Shown here one piece after another: positions 9,352 to 20,204 of a stretch of 64,000 nucleotides of DNA. The DNA is from an uncultured Pelagibacteraceae bacterium. GTDB lineage: Bacteria > Pseudomonadota > Alphaproteobacteria > Pelagibacterales > Pelagibacteraceae. Below the pieces are notes generated by a model. That model saw only the letters and a list, made by a program, of their open reading frames with translations. It was not told the DNA's origin and searched no databases. Location of the stretch: the NCBI GenBank assembly GCA_902539745.1, contig CACBKA010000002.1, positions 79,093 to 143,092 of the forward strand. Reading direction: 5' to 3'. Made by a program: the position numbers and the translations under genes. Numbering within the stretch: position 1 is the stretch's first letter; each line of letters starts with the position of its first letter.

Positions 9352-10814
9352 CAATTAATATCGGTGGTGGAGAATTAAAAGAACTTAAACCTAGAATTTT
9401 AGTTATGGGTGTAGGTGGTGCTGGTGGTAACGCAATTAATGCCATGATCGATGACGGGATGCAAGGTGTAGAGTTTGTGGCTGTAAATACAGATGCACAA
9501 GATTTAAAAAATAATAAAGCTGATGCAAAAATCCAGATTGGAATGAATTTAACAAAAGGTCTTGGCGCAGGTGCAAAACATGATATTGGTCAAGCAGCTG
9601 CAGATGAGTCTCTTAACGAGATAGTTACATATTTGCAGGGTGCTAACATGGTTTTTATAACTGCTGGAATGGGTGGTGGAACAGGCACAGGGGCTTCACA
9701 CGTCATTGCAAGAGCAGCAAAAGAATTAAATATTTTAACTGTTGGAGTTATCACTCTCCCCTTTTCTTATGAAGGTCCAAAAAGAATGAGAAGAGCACAC
9801 GAAGGATGGAGTCATTTAAGAAAACATTTAGATGCATCTATAGTAGTGCCTAATCAAAATCTTTTCAAAATAGCTAATGAAGCTACTACTTTTGAGAATT
9901 CTTTCTTACTATCAAACAATGTTTTGAAACAAGGTGTAAGAAGCATAACTGATTTAATGGTTCGACCAGGATTGATTAACTTAGATTTTGCTGACGTTGA
10001 AACGGTTATGAGTTCTATGGGTAAAGCAATGATGGGAACTGGAGAAGCTGAAGGTGAGAATAGAGCTTTGGCTGCAACTGAGTCTGCATTAAACAATCCT
10101 TTAATTGATGATTATTCTTTAAAGGGCGCTAAAGGACTTTTAGTAAATATTACTGGCGGTGATGACATAAAACTTTTCGAAGTTGATCAAGCTGTTAATA
10201 AAATTAGATCAGAAGTTGACCCTGAGGCAGAATTAATATTTGGTGCAATAAAAGATGAGAGTTTAAGTGGAAAAATGAGAGTTTCTATTGTTGCGACTGC
10301 TCTTGATGGAGAAACTCCCGAGTCAAGATCTGTTGTTAATATGGTTCACAGAATTCATAATAGGAATAGTGGTTACTCAGAAAATAATTTTAGTACAAAT
10401 AATAGCATTCCTGTTTCGCCAAGTTTAGAAACAATTCAGGGTGCAACAGCTTTAAAATTAGATAACGAAATAAAAGCAGAGTTAGAGCCGATCCATGAGA
10501 GCAAACGAGAGGCTACAAGCACAAATGATTTAGAAACTGGAGTATCACTCGATAATGCTTCCTATCTAGAGAACAACATTAATCAAGAGCATACTCATAA
10601 AGATGAAGTTCAAGAGGAAGTAGTTATTGATGATATTTCAATTTATGAGGAAAAACCTACTGAAAATTTAGAGACAAATTCAAACGAAGTCCCCCAATTA
10701 TTTTCTGATGAAGTTAATCCTTCTACTTCATCAGAAGATAATCAAAGTGAAAATCTTAAGAACGAGGAAGAAGAATTCGAGATTCCAGCGTTTTTACGTA
10801 AACAAAAATTTTAA
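9348..10814 (+). CDS. ftsZ: cell-division GTPase FtsZ
   Basis: 488 residues. The tubulin-like core shows ILVMGVGGAGGNAINAM, the GTP signature ITAGMGGGTGTGAS near residue 103, and the catalytic T7 loop GLINLDFADVETVM near residue 205. An acidic, poorly conserved linker (residues about 330-470) ends in the C-terminal peptide EEFEIPAFLRKQKF, the docking site for FtsA and other partners. FtsZ forms the Z ring. Its place is odd: it overlaps the end of mraZ by four bases (ATGA), whereas the usual place after ftsA is empty here. The signature has GTGTGASH where most FtsZs have GTGTGAAP. Confidence 0.97.
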   Translation: MTINIGGGELKELKPRILVMGVGGAGGNAINAMIDDGMQGVEFVAVNTDAQDLKNNKADAKIQIGMNLTKGLGAGAKHDIGQAAADESLNEIVTYLQGANMVFITAGMGGGTGTGASHVIARAAKELNILTVGVITLPFSYEGPKRMRRAHEGWSHLRKHLDASIVVPNQNLFKIANEATTFENSFLLSNNVLKQGVRSITDLMVRPGLINLDFADVETVMSSMGKAMMGTGEAEGENRALAATESALNNPLIDDYSLKGAKGLLVNITGGDDIKLFEVDQAVNKIRSEVDPEAELIFGAIKDESLSGKMRVSIVATALDGETPESRSVVNMVHRIHNRNSGYSENNFSTNNSIPVSPSLETIQGATALKLDNEIKAELEPIHESKREATSTNDLETGVSLDNASYLENNINQEHTHKDEVQEEVVIDDISIYEEKPTENLETNSNEVPQLFSDEVNPSTSSEDNQSENLKNEEEEFEIPAFLRKQKF

Positions 10815-10827
10815 AACAGAAGGTAAG

Positions 10828-11841
10828 ATGAAAGATTTTTCATCTCCCAAAAACTTATCACATTTCCCTGTAATGCTCGAGGAAGTATTAAAGATATGCA
10901 ATCCGTCAAAGGGTGGAAATTTTATTGATTGCACTTTTGGATATGGCGGTTACACAAATGCTATATTATCTTATCCCAAAACTAAAGTATTAGCCATAGA
11001 TAGAGACCTAAATACAAAAAAATTTGCCGACATAACTAAAAAAAATTATAAAAACCGTTTTACGTTTCATAACAAAAAATTTAGCGATTTATCAAAAGTT
11101 GCAGATAAAAAAACTAAATTCGATTTTATCGTATTCGATCTTGGGATTTCAACTATGCAGATAATGGATAAAGATAGAGGTTTCTCATTTAATTCAAATT
11201 CAAGCATTGATATGAGAATGGGTCTAAATTCAATATCAGCTCAAGAGGTTGTAAATAGTTTTAGTCAGTCTACATTAAATGACATTTTCAAGTTTTTTGG
11301 AGAAGAAAAAGAAAGCTTCAAAATTTCAAAAAATATTGTAGAAACAAGAAAAAAATTACCAATTAATAATTGTATACAACTTGCAAATATAATTAAAAAA
11401 AGTAAAAAAAGAAATTTTAAAAGTAATATCAATGTATCAACAAAAGCTTTTCAAGCACTGAGAATTTTTGTAAATAAAGAATTTTCAGAATTAATCGACG
11501 GACTTATTGAAGCAACTAAATTAATCAAAATCGGAGGAAAAATTATTGTGATATCTTTTCATTCTCTCGAAGATAAAGTTGTTAAGTTTTTTTTCACAAA
11601 TTATTCTCAGAATAAATCCAAATTTTCAAGATATCTTCCAGATTTATCTAATGAAAAAGTCCTTTTTGAAAAATATAAAAATAAAATACTTACACCCAGT
11701 CAAAATGAGATCAAAAAAAATTATGCTTCAAGATCTGCAAAATTAAGATGTATTACAAGAGCAAAAAATAATTTTTTTTATCCTGAGGATTTAAAAAAAA
11801 AATTCATAAAATATTTAGAAATAGAGGAAAGATATGTTTAA
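10828..11841 (+). CDS. rsmH: 16S rRNA (cytosine1402-N4)-methyltransferase RsmH
   Basis: About 337 residues from the ATG at 10828, preceded by AGAAGGTAAG; the track's longer version starts inside ftsZ at 10708 and adds a Lys-rich tail that is not credible. Motifs: HFPVMLEEVLKICNP, FIDCTFGYGGYTNAIL (SAM site), FDLGISTMQIMDKDRGFSF, and near the end ISFHSLEDKVVKFFF. RsmH (MraW) methylates C1402 in the 16S rRNA decoding centre. Standard dcw position before ftsL. It overlaps ftsL by 8 bases. Confidence 0.95.
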   Translation: MKDFSSPKNLSHFPVMLEEVLKICNPSKGGNFIDCTFGYGGYTNAILSYPKTKVLAIDRDLNTKKFADITKKNYKNRFTFHNKKFSDLSKVADKKTKFDFIVFDLGISTMQIMDKDRGFSFNSNSSIDMRMGLNSISAQEVVNSFSQSTLNDIFKFFGEEKESFKISKNIVETRKKLPINNCIQLANIIKKSKKRNFKSNINVSTKAFQALRIFVNKEFSELIDGLIEATKLIKIGGKIIVISFHSLEDKVVKFFFTNYSQNKSKFSRYLPDLSNEKVLFEKYKNKILTPSQNEIKKNYASRSAKLRCITRAKNNFFYPEDLKKKFIKYLEIEERYV

Positions 11842-12172
11842 TAAAGCACTAATATCATCTTTATCTATTTTTTTAGTTTTTATGGTGTTTACTTCATCAA
11901 TAAAACACAAAACAAGGACATTAGAAAAAAAAATTAATGTTTTGCAAGATAAAATTATTTCTTTGAAAAAAGATTTAAAAGACGCAAAAACTGATTATGT
12001 TTATCTTTCAAGCCCCGCACAACTTGAAAAGTACTTAATTGTTTTAGATATAAAAGACTATATTACTTTTGATACATCTAATATCTTTTTCTCTCCACAA
12101 GAATTTATTATTTCAAAACAAAAAGAGACTAAGTTATTGAAGAATAATGAATATGAAAAAAACAAAAAATAA
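11834..12172 (+). CDS. ftsL: cell-division protein FtsL-like bitopic protein
   Basis: 112 residues: short N-terminus, one membrane helix (ALISSLSIFLVFMVFTSSI) and a periplasmic coiled coil (LEKKINVLQDKIISLKKDLKDAKTDYVYLSSPAQLEKYL). The sequence itself is poorly conserved, but size, topology and the slot between rsmH and ftsI identify it as FtsL, which bridges FtsQ/FtsB to FtsW-FtsI. It overlaps both neighbours (8 and 26 bases), implying translational coupling. Confidence 0.8.
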   Translation: MFNKALISSLSIFLVFMVFTSSIKHKTRTLEKKINVLQDKIISLKKDLKDAKTDYVYLSSPAQLEKYLIVLDIKDYITFDTSNIFFSPQEFIISKQKETKLLKNNEYEKNKK

Positions 12173-13877
12173 ACAAAACAATCAAAGAAGTTTTTATTTT
12201 AACGAATATAATCAAAATCTAATTACAGAAAAAAAATCTGGGGTTCTAAATATAAGTCATGATAGGATCTATTCGTTATTTTTTATATTTTTATGTTTAA
12301 TATTTATATTTGCTACAAAAATTTTTTTTATTTCTTTAAAAAGTTATGACTCAAAAAGCCAATTTAAAAATCATAATACATATGAGACATCGAGAAATGA
12401 TATTGTTGACAGAGAAGGCCAATATATTGCAAGAAATATTCCTGTTTTTCATGCTGCTATTAAGCCAAGTCTTGTAAAAGATAAAAAAAGATTTTTAATC
12501 AAACTTAAATTAATTGACCCTAGTCTTGATTATGTAAAAATAAAAAAAAATTTAGACAAAAATAGTTATTTTTATATTAAAAAAAATCTTACCTTAGATG
12601 AAAAAAATAAACTTTGGTCACTAGGAGAAAAAGGTTTGCTTTTTGAAATGTCTGAAACAAGAATTTATCCGCATAAAAATTTATTTAGTCATGTACTTGG
12701 TCAAATTGACTCTAACAATAATGGAATATCTGGTGTAGAAAAATACTTTGATAAAGATCTAAAACAAAATAATAGACAGTCAATTCAGTTATCTCTTGAT
12801 ACAAATTTACAATATTTAATAAGGGACGAACTTTTTAAATCTATCTCAGTTTTTAGGGCAAAAGGGGCGGCAAGTTTATTGATGGATGTAAATACAGGCG
12901 AAATATTATCTTTGATTTCTTTACCAGACTATAATCTTAATACGCGTAAAGATATTAAAGACAAAAGCTTTACTAATAAAATAACCAAAGGTGTTTTTGA
13001 ACTGGGTTCAATTTTTAAAACGTTTACAATAGCACTAGCTCTTGAGGATAATTCATTTTCTCCCAATACTTTAGTAAAAAATATTCCTGACAAGATTCAA
13101 TGCTCTAAATTTACAATAAAAGAACACGACGAAATGCCAAATACTTTAAGTTTAAAAGAAATTTTAATAAGATCATCTAATATTGGCACAATAAAAGTTG
13201 CTAGGAGTATTGGTGAAAATAAGCTTAAAAAATTTTTAGAAAACCTTAATTTATTAAATACAATTAATTTTGAATTACATGAGGTTGGCAAACCTTTGAA
13301 TTTTTTGTGGAACAAATGTAAATTAGAAACTGTATCTTATGGTCATGGAATAACTACTACCCCGTTACAAGCGGCTTCTGCATATGCTTCAATTTCAAAT
13401 GGAGGATTTATCGTAAACCCAACTTTATTATTAAAAAAAGATTTATTAAATGAAAAAATAAGAATTGTCAGTTCCAAAACGAGTAAAAATATAAATAGTA
13501 TTTTAAGAGAGGTAGTATCCAACCAAACAGGTACTGCATCATTGGCGGAAGTTGATGGTTATCAAGTAGGAGGGAAGACCGGAACAGCGAATAAAAATAT
13601 AAACGGCAAATACACTAACAATAAATTAACGTCTTTTATCTCAGTTTTTCCAACAAACAAACCTAAATATTTATTGTTAGTGTTAATAGACGAACCAAAA
13701 CCAGCACCTGATCTCATCTATAATTATAGAGGTAAGAAAATTTCAGGTATAAGCAGGAATGAATCTGGTTGGAATTCGGCTTATGTTGCTGGCAAAATTA
13801 TAAAAAAAATCGGTCCTATTTTAGCCATAAATAAAAACGATTTTTATGACAACCATGTTGTTAAAAAATCTGATTAA
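12147..13877 (+). CDS. ftsI: septal peptidoglycan transpeptidase FtsI (PBP3)
   Basis: 576 residues. One N-terminal membrane helix near residues 45-65 is followed by a pedestal domain (SRNDIVDREGQYIARNIP). The transpeptidase domain has ELGSIFKTFT (Ser-x-x-Lys near residue 288), SSNIGT (SxN near 342), and GGKTGTANK (KTG near 477). It cross-links septal peptidoglycan as partner of FtsW. It overlaps ftsL upstream and the murE-murF gene downstream by 32 bases. Confidence 0.95.
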   Translation: MNMKKTKNKQNNQRSFYFNEYNQNLITEKKSGVLNISHDRIYSLFFIFLCLIFIFATKIFFISLKSYDSKSQFKNHNTYETSRNDIVDREGQYIARNIPVFHAAIKPSLVKDKKRFLIKLKLIDPSLDYVKIKKNLDKNSYFYIKKNLTLDEKNKLWSLGEKGLLFEMSETRIYPHKNLFSHVLGQIDSNNNGISGVEKYFDKDLKQNNRQSIQLSLDTNLQYLIRDELFKSISVFRAKGAASLLMDVNTGEILSLISLPDYNLNTRKDIKDKSFTNKITKGVFELGSIFKTFTIALALEDNSFSPNTLVKNIPDKIQCSKFTIKEHDEMPNTLSLKEILIRSSNIGTIKVARSIGENKLKKFLENLNLLNTINFELHEVGKPLNFLWNKCKLETVSYGHGITTTPLQAASAYASISNGGFIVNPTLLLKKDLLNEKIRIVSSKTSKNINSILREVVSNQTGTASLAEVDGYQVGGKTGTANKNINGKYTNNKLTSFISVFPTNKPKYLLLVLIDEPKPAPDLIYNYRGKKISGISRNESGWNSAYVAGKIIKKIGPILAINKNDFYDNHVVKKSD

Positions 13878-16695
13878 TAACCTTGATCCAAAAGTTGCTA
13901 ACGAAAGAGTTAAGGGTATTTCATCTGATAGCCGGAAAGTTAAAAAGGGAGATCTATTTATTTCTATTAAAGGAAATAAATTAGACGGAAATAGTTTTAT
14001 AAAAGAGGCTATTTCTAGAGGAGCGAAAGTTGTCGCTTATTCAGGGACAATTAAAAAAAAATATCCAAATACCATTTTAATTAAAGTAACTGATTCAAGA
14101 AGTAAACTTGCTGAAATTTCATCTAAATTTTACCAAAAAAAACCAAAAAATATAGTTGCTGTAACTGGCACAAACGGGAAAACATCTGTATCAGATTTCT
14201 TTTATCAAATACTTAAACTTTTAAAAAAGCCAGTTGGTATGATTGGTACCCTAGGATTTAAAAAAAATAATAATTTTAGGAAAAGAGAACTTACTACCTC
14301 AGATACAATTGGTCTCCATAGGGACTTAAACGAAATGAAAAACTCTAAAATAGAAAATGTTATTTTAGAAGCCTCGAGCCATGGTCTTAAACAAAAAAGA
14401 TTAGATTTTTTAAATATAAAAACAGGGGTCTTTACAAACTTAAGTCATGACCACTTAGATTATCATAAAGACATGAATGATTATTTTTCTGCAAAGTTAA
14501 TCTTATTTAAAAAAATTTTGAAGAAAAGATCTACTATTATAACTGACTCAGAAATAAAACAATATTCTACATTTAAAAATTTAAAAAAAGCAAGAAAATT
14601 AAATTTACTTAGTATTGGAAATTCAGGAAATACATTTGAAATCTTAAGTCATAATTTCTACAAAGAATATCAGATAATTAAAATTAGGTATAAAAATAAA
14701 GTATATAATCTTAAAATATACTTAATTGGATCAGTACAAATAAAAAATTTATTAATGGCAATACTGGCTAGTGAAAAATGTGGCATAAAAATACAAAGTA
14801 TATTTAAAAAAATACATAAAATAAAAAGTGTAAATGGAAGATTAGAGCAAATAAAAGAATTACCTAATCGATCAAAAATTTTTTTGGATTATGCCCATAC
14901 ACCTGAGGCTTTAAAAACTGCAATTAATGCTCTTAAAGAACATTACAAAAAAAAAATCACTGTAGTTTTTGGGTGTGGAGGTGAAAGGGATAAATCTAAA
15001 AGAAAATTAATGGGCAAGATAGCTAATCAGTTATGTAATAAAGTTATTATAACAGATGATAATCCAAGAAACGAGAATCCAAAAATAATAAGAGAGCAAA
15101 TTTTAAGTGTAATTAAAAAAAATAAATTTAAAGAAATCCCTGGTAGAAAAAAAGCAATAATTTATGCACTAAAAAATTCTGATCCTTATGAAATAATCTT
15201 GGTTGCTGGAAGAGGTCACGAAACTTATCAAGATTTTGGTAAAAGAAAAGTATTTTTAAGTGATAAAAAAATTATTCAAAATTTTAATTCAAAAAAAATT
15301 AATAGAAAAATTAATTATTTTAAAAATAATAGTACCTTAATTAAAAAAATATTGAAAAATAAAAAGAATATTTATTTTGAAGGTGTTTCAATTAATTCAA
15401 AAAGTATTAAAAAAAATAATCTATTTGTTGCAATAAAGGGAAAAAAAAAAGATGGGCATGATTTCTTAAAAGAGGCAATAAAAAAAGGTGCAAATTATAG
15501 TATTGTATCAAAAAAAGTTAAAAAAAATTACAAACCCCTAAAAGTAAAAAATACACTAAATTTTTTACAAGATTTTTCACAAAAAAAACGTGAAGACTCC
15601 TCAGCTAAATTTATAGCTGTCACTGGAAGTGCAGGGAAAACATCACTTAAAACTATGCTTGGTGGTTTATTAAACAAATATTCAAAAACTTATTTTTCTC
15701 CTCTTTCGTATAATAATCATTATGGAGTACCTTTAAGTTTATCCAATATTAGTCCCGATCATACTTTTGGAGTTTTTGAAGTAGGTATGAGTAAATTTAA
15801 TGAAATCTTTCGACTTTCTTCTCTGGTAAAACCTGACATTGGAATAATAACTAACATTTCAGAAGCACATCTAGAAAATTTTAGAAGTATTTCAGATATA
15901 GCTAGAGCTAAAGGAGAAATAATTTCAAATATCCAAAAAGGTGGAACAATAATACTTAATAGAGATGATTCATTCTTTAATTTTTTTAAACAAGAAGCTA
16001 TTAAAAATAAAATTCAAATTAAGTCATTCGGGTATTCAAAGAAAGCTGATATAAGATTTTTAAAGTCTAAAAAGATCAAAAATAATTTTTATATTGAATT
16101 ATCTATAAATAAAGCAAAAATTTTATTACCTGTTAGAACTATCAATAAGAGTAATATTATGAATATTCTAAGTTGTTTGTCAGTATTAGATTGTCTTGGG
16201 TTAAATCACGAAAGTATTAAAAATTATTTCAAAAAAAACAAACCATTAAAAGGAAGAGGAAGTATAAAAAAAATCAAAAAATTTGGCAGAAAATTTTTCC
16301 TTATCGATGAAAGCTATAACGCGAACCCAATATCAATTAAATCAGCTATAGAAAATTTTTCTAATATTAGTAAGAATGGCAAGAAAAAATATTTCTTTTT
16401 TGGGGATATGATGGAATTGGGAAAAAAATCACATATTTACCATAAAAAAGTAACAAAATTTATTAATAATAGTGATATTGATAAAACATTTGTTTATGGA
16501 AAGAGAAGTTCTGCAGCATTTAAATTTATAAAAAAAAATAAAAGAGGTGAAATTTTAGATAATATTCATAGATTTAATCCTAAAATTTCAAAAATTATAA
16601 AAAATGGTGATTTATTAATGATAAAAGGTTCACATGCAACTAAGTTACATAAAATTTCTGAAAATTATTTGAGAGGAAATAATCATGCTTTATAG
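13846..16695 (+). CDS. murE-murF: fused MurE-MurF ligase (UDP-MurNAc-tripeptide synthetase / D-Ala-D-Ala-adding enzyme)
   Basis: 949 residues, twice the size of one Mur ligase. The first half is MurE: Mur-ligase N-domain ([20 protein letters not shown]), P-loop VTGTNGKTS near residue 105, and DDNPRNENP near residue 403, the DNPR motif that selects meso-diaminopimelate. The second half is MurF: another N-domain ([27 protein letters not shown]) from about residue 510, P-loop VTGSAGKTS near 591, and DESYNANP near residue 824. The open frame is continuous with no stop between halves. It adds meso-DAP and then D-Ala-D-Ala to the peptidoglycan precursor. ATG 13855 (MLLKN) is an alternative start. 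Confidence 0.93.
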   Translation: MTTMLLKNLINNLDPKVANERVKGISSDSRKVKKGDLFISIKGNKLDGNSFIKEAISRGAKVVAYSGTIKKKYPNTILIKVTDSRSKLAEISSKFYQKKPKNIVAVTGTNGKTSVSDFFYQILKLLKKPVGMIGTLGFKKNNNFRKRELTTSDTIGLHRDLNEMKNSKIENVILEASSHGLKQKRLDFLNIKTGVFTNLSHDHLDYHKDMNDYFSAKLILFKKILKKRSTIITDSEIKQYSTFKNLKKARKLNLLSIGNSGNTFEILSHNFYKEYQIIKIRYKNKVYNLKIYLIGSVQIKNLLMAILASEKCGIKIQSIFKKIHKIKSVNGRLEQIKELPNRSKIFLDYAHTPEALKTAINALKEHYKKKITVVFGCGGERDKSKRKLMGKIANQLCNKVIITDDNPRNENPKIIREQILSVIKKNKFKEIPGRKKAIIYALKNSDPYEIILVAGRGHETYQDFGKRKVFLSDKKIIQNFNSKKINRKINYFKNNSTLIKKILKNKKNIYFEGVSINSKSIKKNNLFVAIKGKKKDGHDFLKEAIKKGANYSIVSKKVKKNYKPLKVKNTLNFLQDFSQKKREDSSAKFIAVTGSAGKTSLKTMLGGLLNKYSKTYFSPLSYNNHYGVPLSLSNISPDHTFGVFEVGMSKFNEIFRLSSLVKPDIGIITNISEAHLENFRSISDIARAKGEIISNIQKGGTIILNRDDSFFNFFKQEAIKNKIQIKSFGYSKKADIRFLKSKKIKNNFYIELSINKAKILLPVRTINKSNIMNILSCLSVLDCLGLNHESIKNYFKKNKPLKGRGSIKKIKKFGRKFFLIDESYNANPISIKSAIENFSNISKNGKKKYFFFGDMMELGKKSHIYHKKVTKFINNSDIDKTFVYGKRSSAAFKFIKKNKRGEILDNIHRFNPKISKIIKNGDLLMIKGSHATKLHKISENYLRGNNHAL

Positions 16696-17770
16696 TTTCC
16701 TTACTTCTCTTATAGAAACCTATTCATTTTTAAATGTATTTAAATATATAACATTTAGAATCGGTTTATCTGTTGTTACATCGTTAACAATTATTTTTTT
16801 GGTTGGCACACCTCTTATTAACTACTTTGCAAGGAAACAAATTACTGGTCCTATAAGACAAGATGGACCAATTGATCATATAATAAAAAAAAGTGGAACA
16901 CCTACGATGGGTGGTTTAATGATTTTAATCGGTATAGTAGTCAGCACACTTCTATGGGCAGATCTAAATAATATTTATATTTGGATAGTACTTTTTGTTT
17001 GTACAAGTCTAGGACTTTTAGGTTTTTTAGATGATTATTTAAAAATAAAATTTAGGAATTCAACAGGAATTAATGCAAAACTGAAATTTTTATGGCAGTT
17101 TATAATATCTTTATCAGCAATCATCGCTCTAGTTTATTTTACTGATCATGAAAATATATCAAAACTTTATGTACCTTTTTTTAAAAATTTAATAGTGAAT
17201 ATGGGTTTATTTTTTATTCCATTTGGAATTTTTGTAATTATTGGCTCCTCAAATGCAGTTAATTTGACAGACGGTTTAGATGGTTTAGCAACTGTCCCAG
17301 TTATGTTAGTTGCTTTATCTTTTTCTTTAATTTGTTATTTAGTAGGCAATACGATTTTTGCGAATTATCTTCAAATTCAATATATACCTGAGGTTGGAGA
17401 GCTGTCAGTTTTTTGCGGTTCAATAGTTGGCTCATGTTTAGGTTTTCTTTGGTATAACGCTCCACCCGCAAAAATTTTCATGGGCGACACAGGCTCTTTA
17501 TCTTTGGGCGGATCTGTAGCATCAGTGGCAATCATCGCGAAACACGAGATTGTCCTTGCCATTATTGGAGGGCTTTTTGTATTAGAAACAGCATCTGTAA
17601 TTATTCAAGTTGTCTCTTTTAAACTTACAGGAAAAAGAGTTTTTAAAATGGCACCTATTCATCACCATTTTGAAAAAAAAGGATGGGCAGAGTCTACAGT
17701 CGTAATTAGATTTTGGATAATATCTATTATTCTAGCTTTGATTGGTTTAGCCACTTTGAAATTAAGATAA
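16685..17770 (+). CDS. mraY: phospho-MurNAc-pentapeptide transferase MraY
   Basis: 361 residues, polytopic. Conserved sequences: [11 protein letters not shown] near residue 75, FLDDYLK near 116, [10 protein letters not shown] near 193, [12 protein letters not shown] near 265 and the HHHFE motif near 325. It transfers phospho-MurNAc-pentapeptide to undecaprenyl phosphate, making lipid I in the inner membrane. Overlaps the murE-murF end by 11 bases and abuts murD with no gap. Confidence 0.97.
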   Translation: MLYSFLTSLIETYSFLNVFKYITFRIGLSVVTSLTIIFLVGTPLINYFARKQITGPIRQDGPIDHIIKKSGTPTMGGLMILIGIVVSTLLWADLNNIYIWIVLFVCTSLGLLGFLDDYLKIKFRNSTGINAKLKFLWQFIISLSAIIALVYFTDHENISKLYVPFFKNLIVNMGLFFIPFGIFVIIGSSNAVNLTDGLDGLATVPVMLVALSFSLICYLVGNTIFANYLQIQYIPEVGELSVFCGSIVGSCLGFLWYNAPPAKIFMGDTGSLSLGGSVASVAIIAKHEIVLAIIGGLFVLETASVIIQVVSFKLTGKRVFKMAPIHHHFEKKGWAESTVVIRFWIISIILALIGLATLKLR

Positions 17771-19084
17771 ATGATATTTAGTAAAATACTGAAAAATAAA
17801 AGTTTTTTAGTTTATGGTTTGGGTGTGACAGGCATATCTGCTATTAAATTTTTAAAAAGCATTGGAGTAAAAAGTATTTTGATTTGGGATGACAATTCAG
17901 AAACAAGAAAAAAATACAATTTAAAATACAAAGAAAAAAATATAAAAAAAGGATTTTCTGATGTCGACTATATAGTTTTAAGTCCAGGTATTAGTTTATT
18001 AAAAAGTAAAAAAAAAAAATACCTTAAAAGAAATAAAAATAAAATTATTACTGATATTGATCTTTTTTTTCTTACCAACAAAATATTTAAATCAATAGTA
18101 GTCACTGGAACAAACGGTAAATCTACGACTTGTAGCATTATCCATAAAGTTCTATCCAATTCAGGAATTAATTCGGAATTATTAGGAAATATAGGTAAAC
18201 CGATTTTAAATTATAATTTAGGTAAAAAAAAGAATATCGTGCTTGTTATAGAGATGTCCTCATTCCAGCTAGAATATTCAAAATATATAAAACCCAATCA
18301 TGCAATTTTCATAAATTTTACTAAGGACCATTTAGATTGGCATGGTAATATGAATAATTATTTAAAGTCTAAATTAAAAATTTTTTCTTTGCAAAATAAA
18401 AATGATTTTGCTTATTTACCCCAGGATAAAGATATAATAAAAAGTTTTAAAAAAAATAATTTTAGATCATCTGTTATTTTGAATAAACGTAAAACTTACA
18501 ATATATTAAAGAAAAATATTCTTAACCCGTACCTTAGTTCTAAAAGTAATTTAGAGAATCTTTCATTTATTTATGATTTAAAAAATAATTTTAAAATAAG
18601 CGATAAAGAATTTTTCTCAATTCTAAATAAGTTTAAAGGGCTTCCTCATCGTCAAGAAATCTTTCTAAAAAAAAATAATGTCTTTTTTATAAATGACTCT
18701 AAAGCAACAACTTTCGTATCAACAAAAGCATGTCTAATGAACTATAAAAATATTTTGTGGATTTTGGGTGGTTTAAAAAAAAAAGATGATAATTTTAACA
18801 TAAATAAGTTAAAAAAAAATGTTTTAAGCGCGTTTATTATTGGTAAAGAACGATCATTTTTTAAAAGTAAAATTGATAAAAAAATTAAATATTTTGAAAC
18901 AATTAGCTTAAAACAAACCATGAAATATATTTTTGATGAATTAAGATATATGACTGATAAAAAAAGTGCTATTCACGTAATTTTAAGCCCAGCAAGCGCA
19001 TCTTATGATCAGTTTAGAAATTTCGAAGAAAGAGGAAATCAATTTAAAAAACTTATAATTTATAATGCAAAAAAATATCTCTGA
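17771..19084 (+). CDS. murD: UDP-MurNAc-L-alanine:D-glutamate ligase MurD
   Basis: 437 residues. An N-terminal Rossmann-like part (FLVYGLGVTGISAIKFL) is followed by the P-loop VVTGTNGKSTTCS near residue 111, EMSSFQLEY, the NFTKDHLDWH ligase signature and C-terminal FINDSKATTFVSTKACL. It adds D-glutamate to UDP-MurNAc-L-Ala in the cytoplasm. Starts directly after the mraY stop and overlaps ftsW by 20 bases. Confidence 0.95.
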   Translation: MIFSKILKNKSFLVYGLGVTGISAIKFLKSIGVKSILIWDDNSETRKKYNLKYKEKNIKKGFSDVDYIVLSPGISLLKSKKKKYLKRNKNKIITDIDLFFLTNKIFKSIVVTGTNGKSTTCSIIHKVLSNSGINSELLGNIGKPILNYNLGKKKNIVLVIEMSSFQLEYSKYIKPNHAIFINFTKDHLDWHGNMNNYLKSKLKIFSLQNKNDFAYLPQDKDIIKSFKKNNFRSSVILNKRKTYNILKKNILNPYLSSKSNLENLSFIYDLKNNFKISDKEFFSILNKFKGLPHRQEIFLKKNNVFFINDSKATTFVSTKACLMNYKNILWILGGLKKKDDNFNINKLKKNVLSAFIIGKERSFFKSKIDKKIKYFETISLKQTMKYIFDELRYMTDKKSAIHVILSPASASYDQFRNFEERGNQFKKLIIYNAKKYL

Positions 19085-20204
19085 AAACATAATAGCAAAA
19101 AATTTTATTTTAAAAAAATATTGGAGAAATATAGATAAGCAGATATTATTTGGTTTTACTCTATTATTTATACTCGGCGTTTTTTTTTCTTTTTCTTCAA
19201 CATCAATATTAGCTGATGAAAGGTTAAATCGTGAATATTATTCATTTTTTCAAAAACATCTCCTGTATACACTTACATCTTTTTGTCTGATGATTTTTAT
19301 TTCATCATTAAATAATGAGTTCATAAATAACATTATACTCCCTGGTTTTTTAATTTCTTTAATTTTATTAGCAATTGTTCCATTAGTTGGAATTGAGGTA
19401 AAAGGAGCAAAAAGATGGTTAAATTTGTATTTTTTTAATTTTCAGCCAATTGAATTAATAAAACCTTTCTTTATTTTAATTATTGCTAAAATAATAAGCT
19501 CGAATAAATTTAAAAATTTAAATTTTTCATATTTAGTCTCATTTTTAATTATGTCATTAATAGTTTTTTTTTTGATAATTCAGCCAGATTTAGGTCAATC
19601 TGTTCTACTTATAGTTACCTGGCTATCGCTTATTTTTGTTTCAGGAATGAACATCTTTTTTATATTTGGTCTTGGTTTAATTGTAGTATTGAGTTTCTTT
19701 AGTTTAATTTATTTTTCACCAGACAAATTTGATTACATATTAAGTCGTATTTCAACATTCATAGATCCATCGAAAGGAGACGGTTTTCAATCTCAAAAAG
19801 CAATTGATGCAATTAGACTTGGCGGATTGAAAGGACAAGGTATGGGAGAAGGGGTTTTAAAAGAGTCAGTGCCAGAAGCTCACACAGACTATATTATTGC
19901 TGTTATTAGTGAGGAATTTGGATCCATTATATCAATATTTATAATTTGTATTTTTCTTTATATAGCTTTACGTCTTACCAAAATAATTATCAGCTCAAAT
20001 AATAACTTTTATAAATTATCATTAAGTGGACTTGTCTCCTTATTAATTTTTCAAACATTTATTCATATAGGAGTTAATGCAAATCTACTTCCAACAACTG
20101 GGATGACTTTGCCCTTTTTAAGTTATGGTGGCTCTTCTTTAATATCAAGCGGAATAGTTGCAGGTATTATATTAAATTATACATCCTTGGGAGTTAAAAA
20201 TTAA
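19065..20204 (+). CDS. ftsW: septal peptidoglycan glycosyltransferase FtsW (SEDS family)
   Basis: 379 residues with about ten membrane helices. SEDS landmarks: EVKGAKRWLNLYFFNFQPIELIKPF, IQPDLGQSVLL, GGLKGQGMGEGVLKESVPEAHTDYIIAVISEEFG and TGMTLPFLSYGGSSLI. FtsW polymerises lipid II at the septum with FtsI. Position between murD and murG is the standard dcw order and distinguishes it from RodA, which is present elsewhere in the window. Confidence 0.95.
   Translation: MQKNISENIIAKNFILKKYWRNIDKQILFGFTLLFILGVFFSFSSTSILADERLNREYYSFFQKHLLYTLTSFCLMIFISSLNNEFINNIILPGFLISLILLAIVPLVGIEVKGAKRWLNLYFFNFQPIELIKPFFILIIAKIISSNKFKNLNFSYLVSFLIMSLIVFFLIIQPDLGQSVLLIVTWLSLIFVSGMNIFFIFGLGLIVVLSFFSLIYFSPDKFDYILSRISTFIDPSKGDGFQSQKAIDAIRLGGLKGQGMGEGVLKESVPEAHTDYIIAVISEEFGSIISIFIICIFLYIALRLTKIIISSNNNFYKLSLSGLVSLLIFQTFIHIGVNANLLPTTGMTLPFLSYGGSSLISSGIVAGIILNYTSLGVKN

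Noticed and set aside
10708-10827. 40-residue N-terminal extension of RsmH
   Set aside because: It overlaps the C-terminal coding end of ftsZ in another frame; ATG 10828 has a ribosome-binding site and matches the family start.
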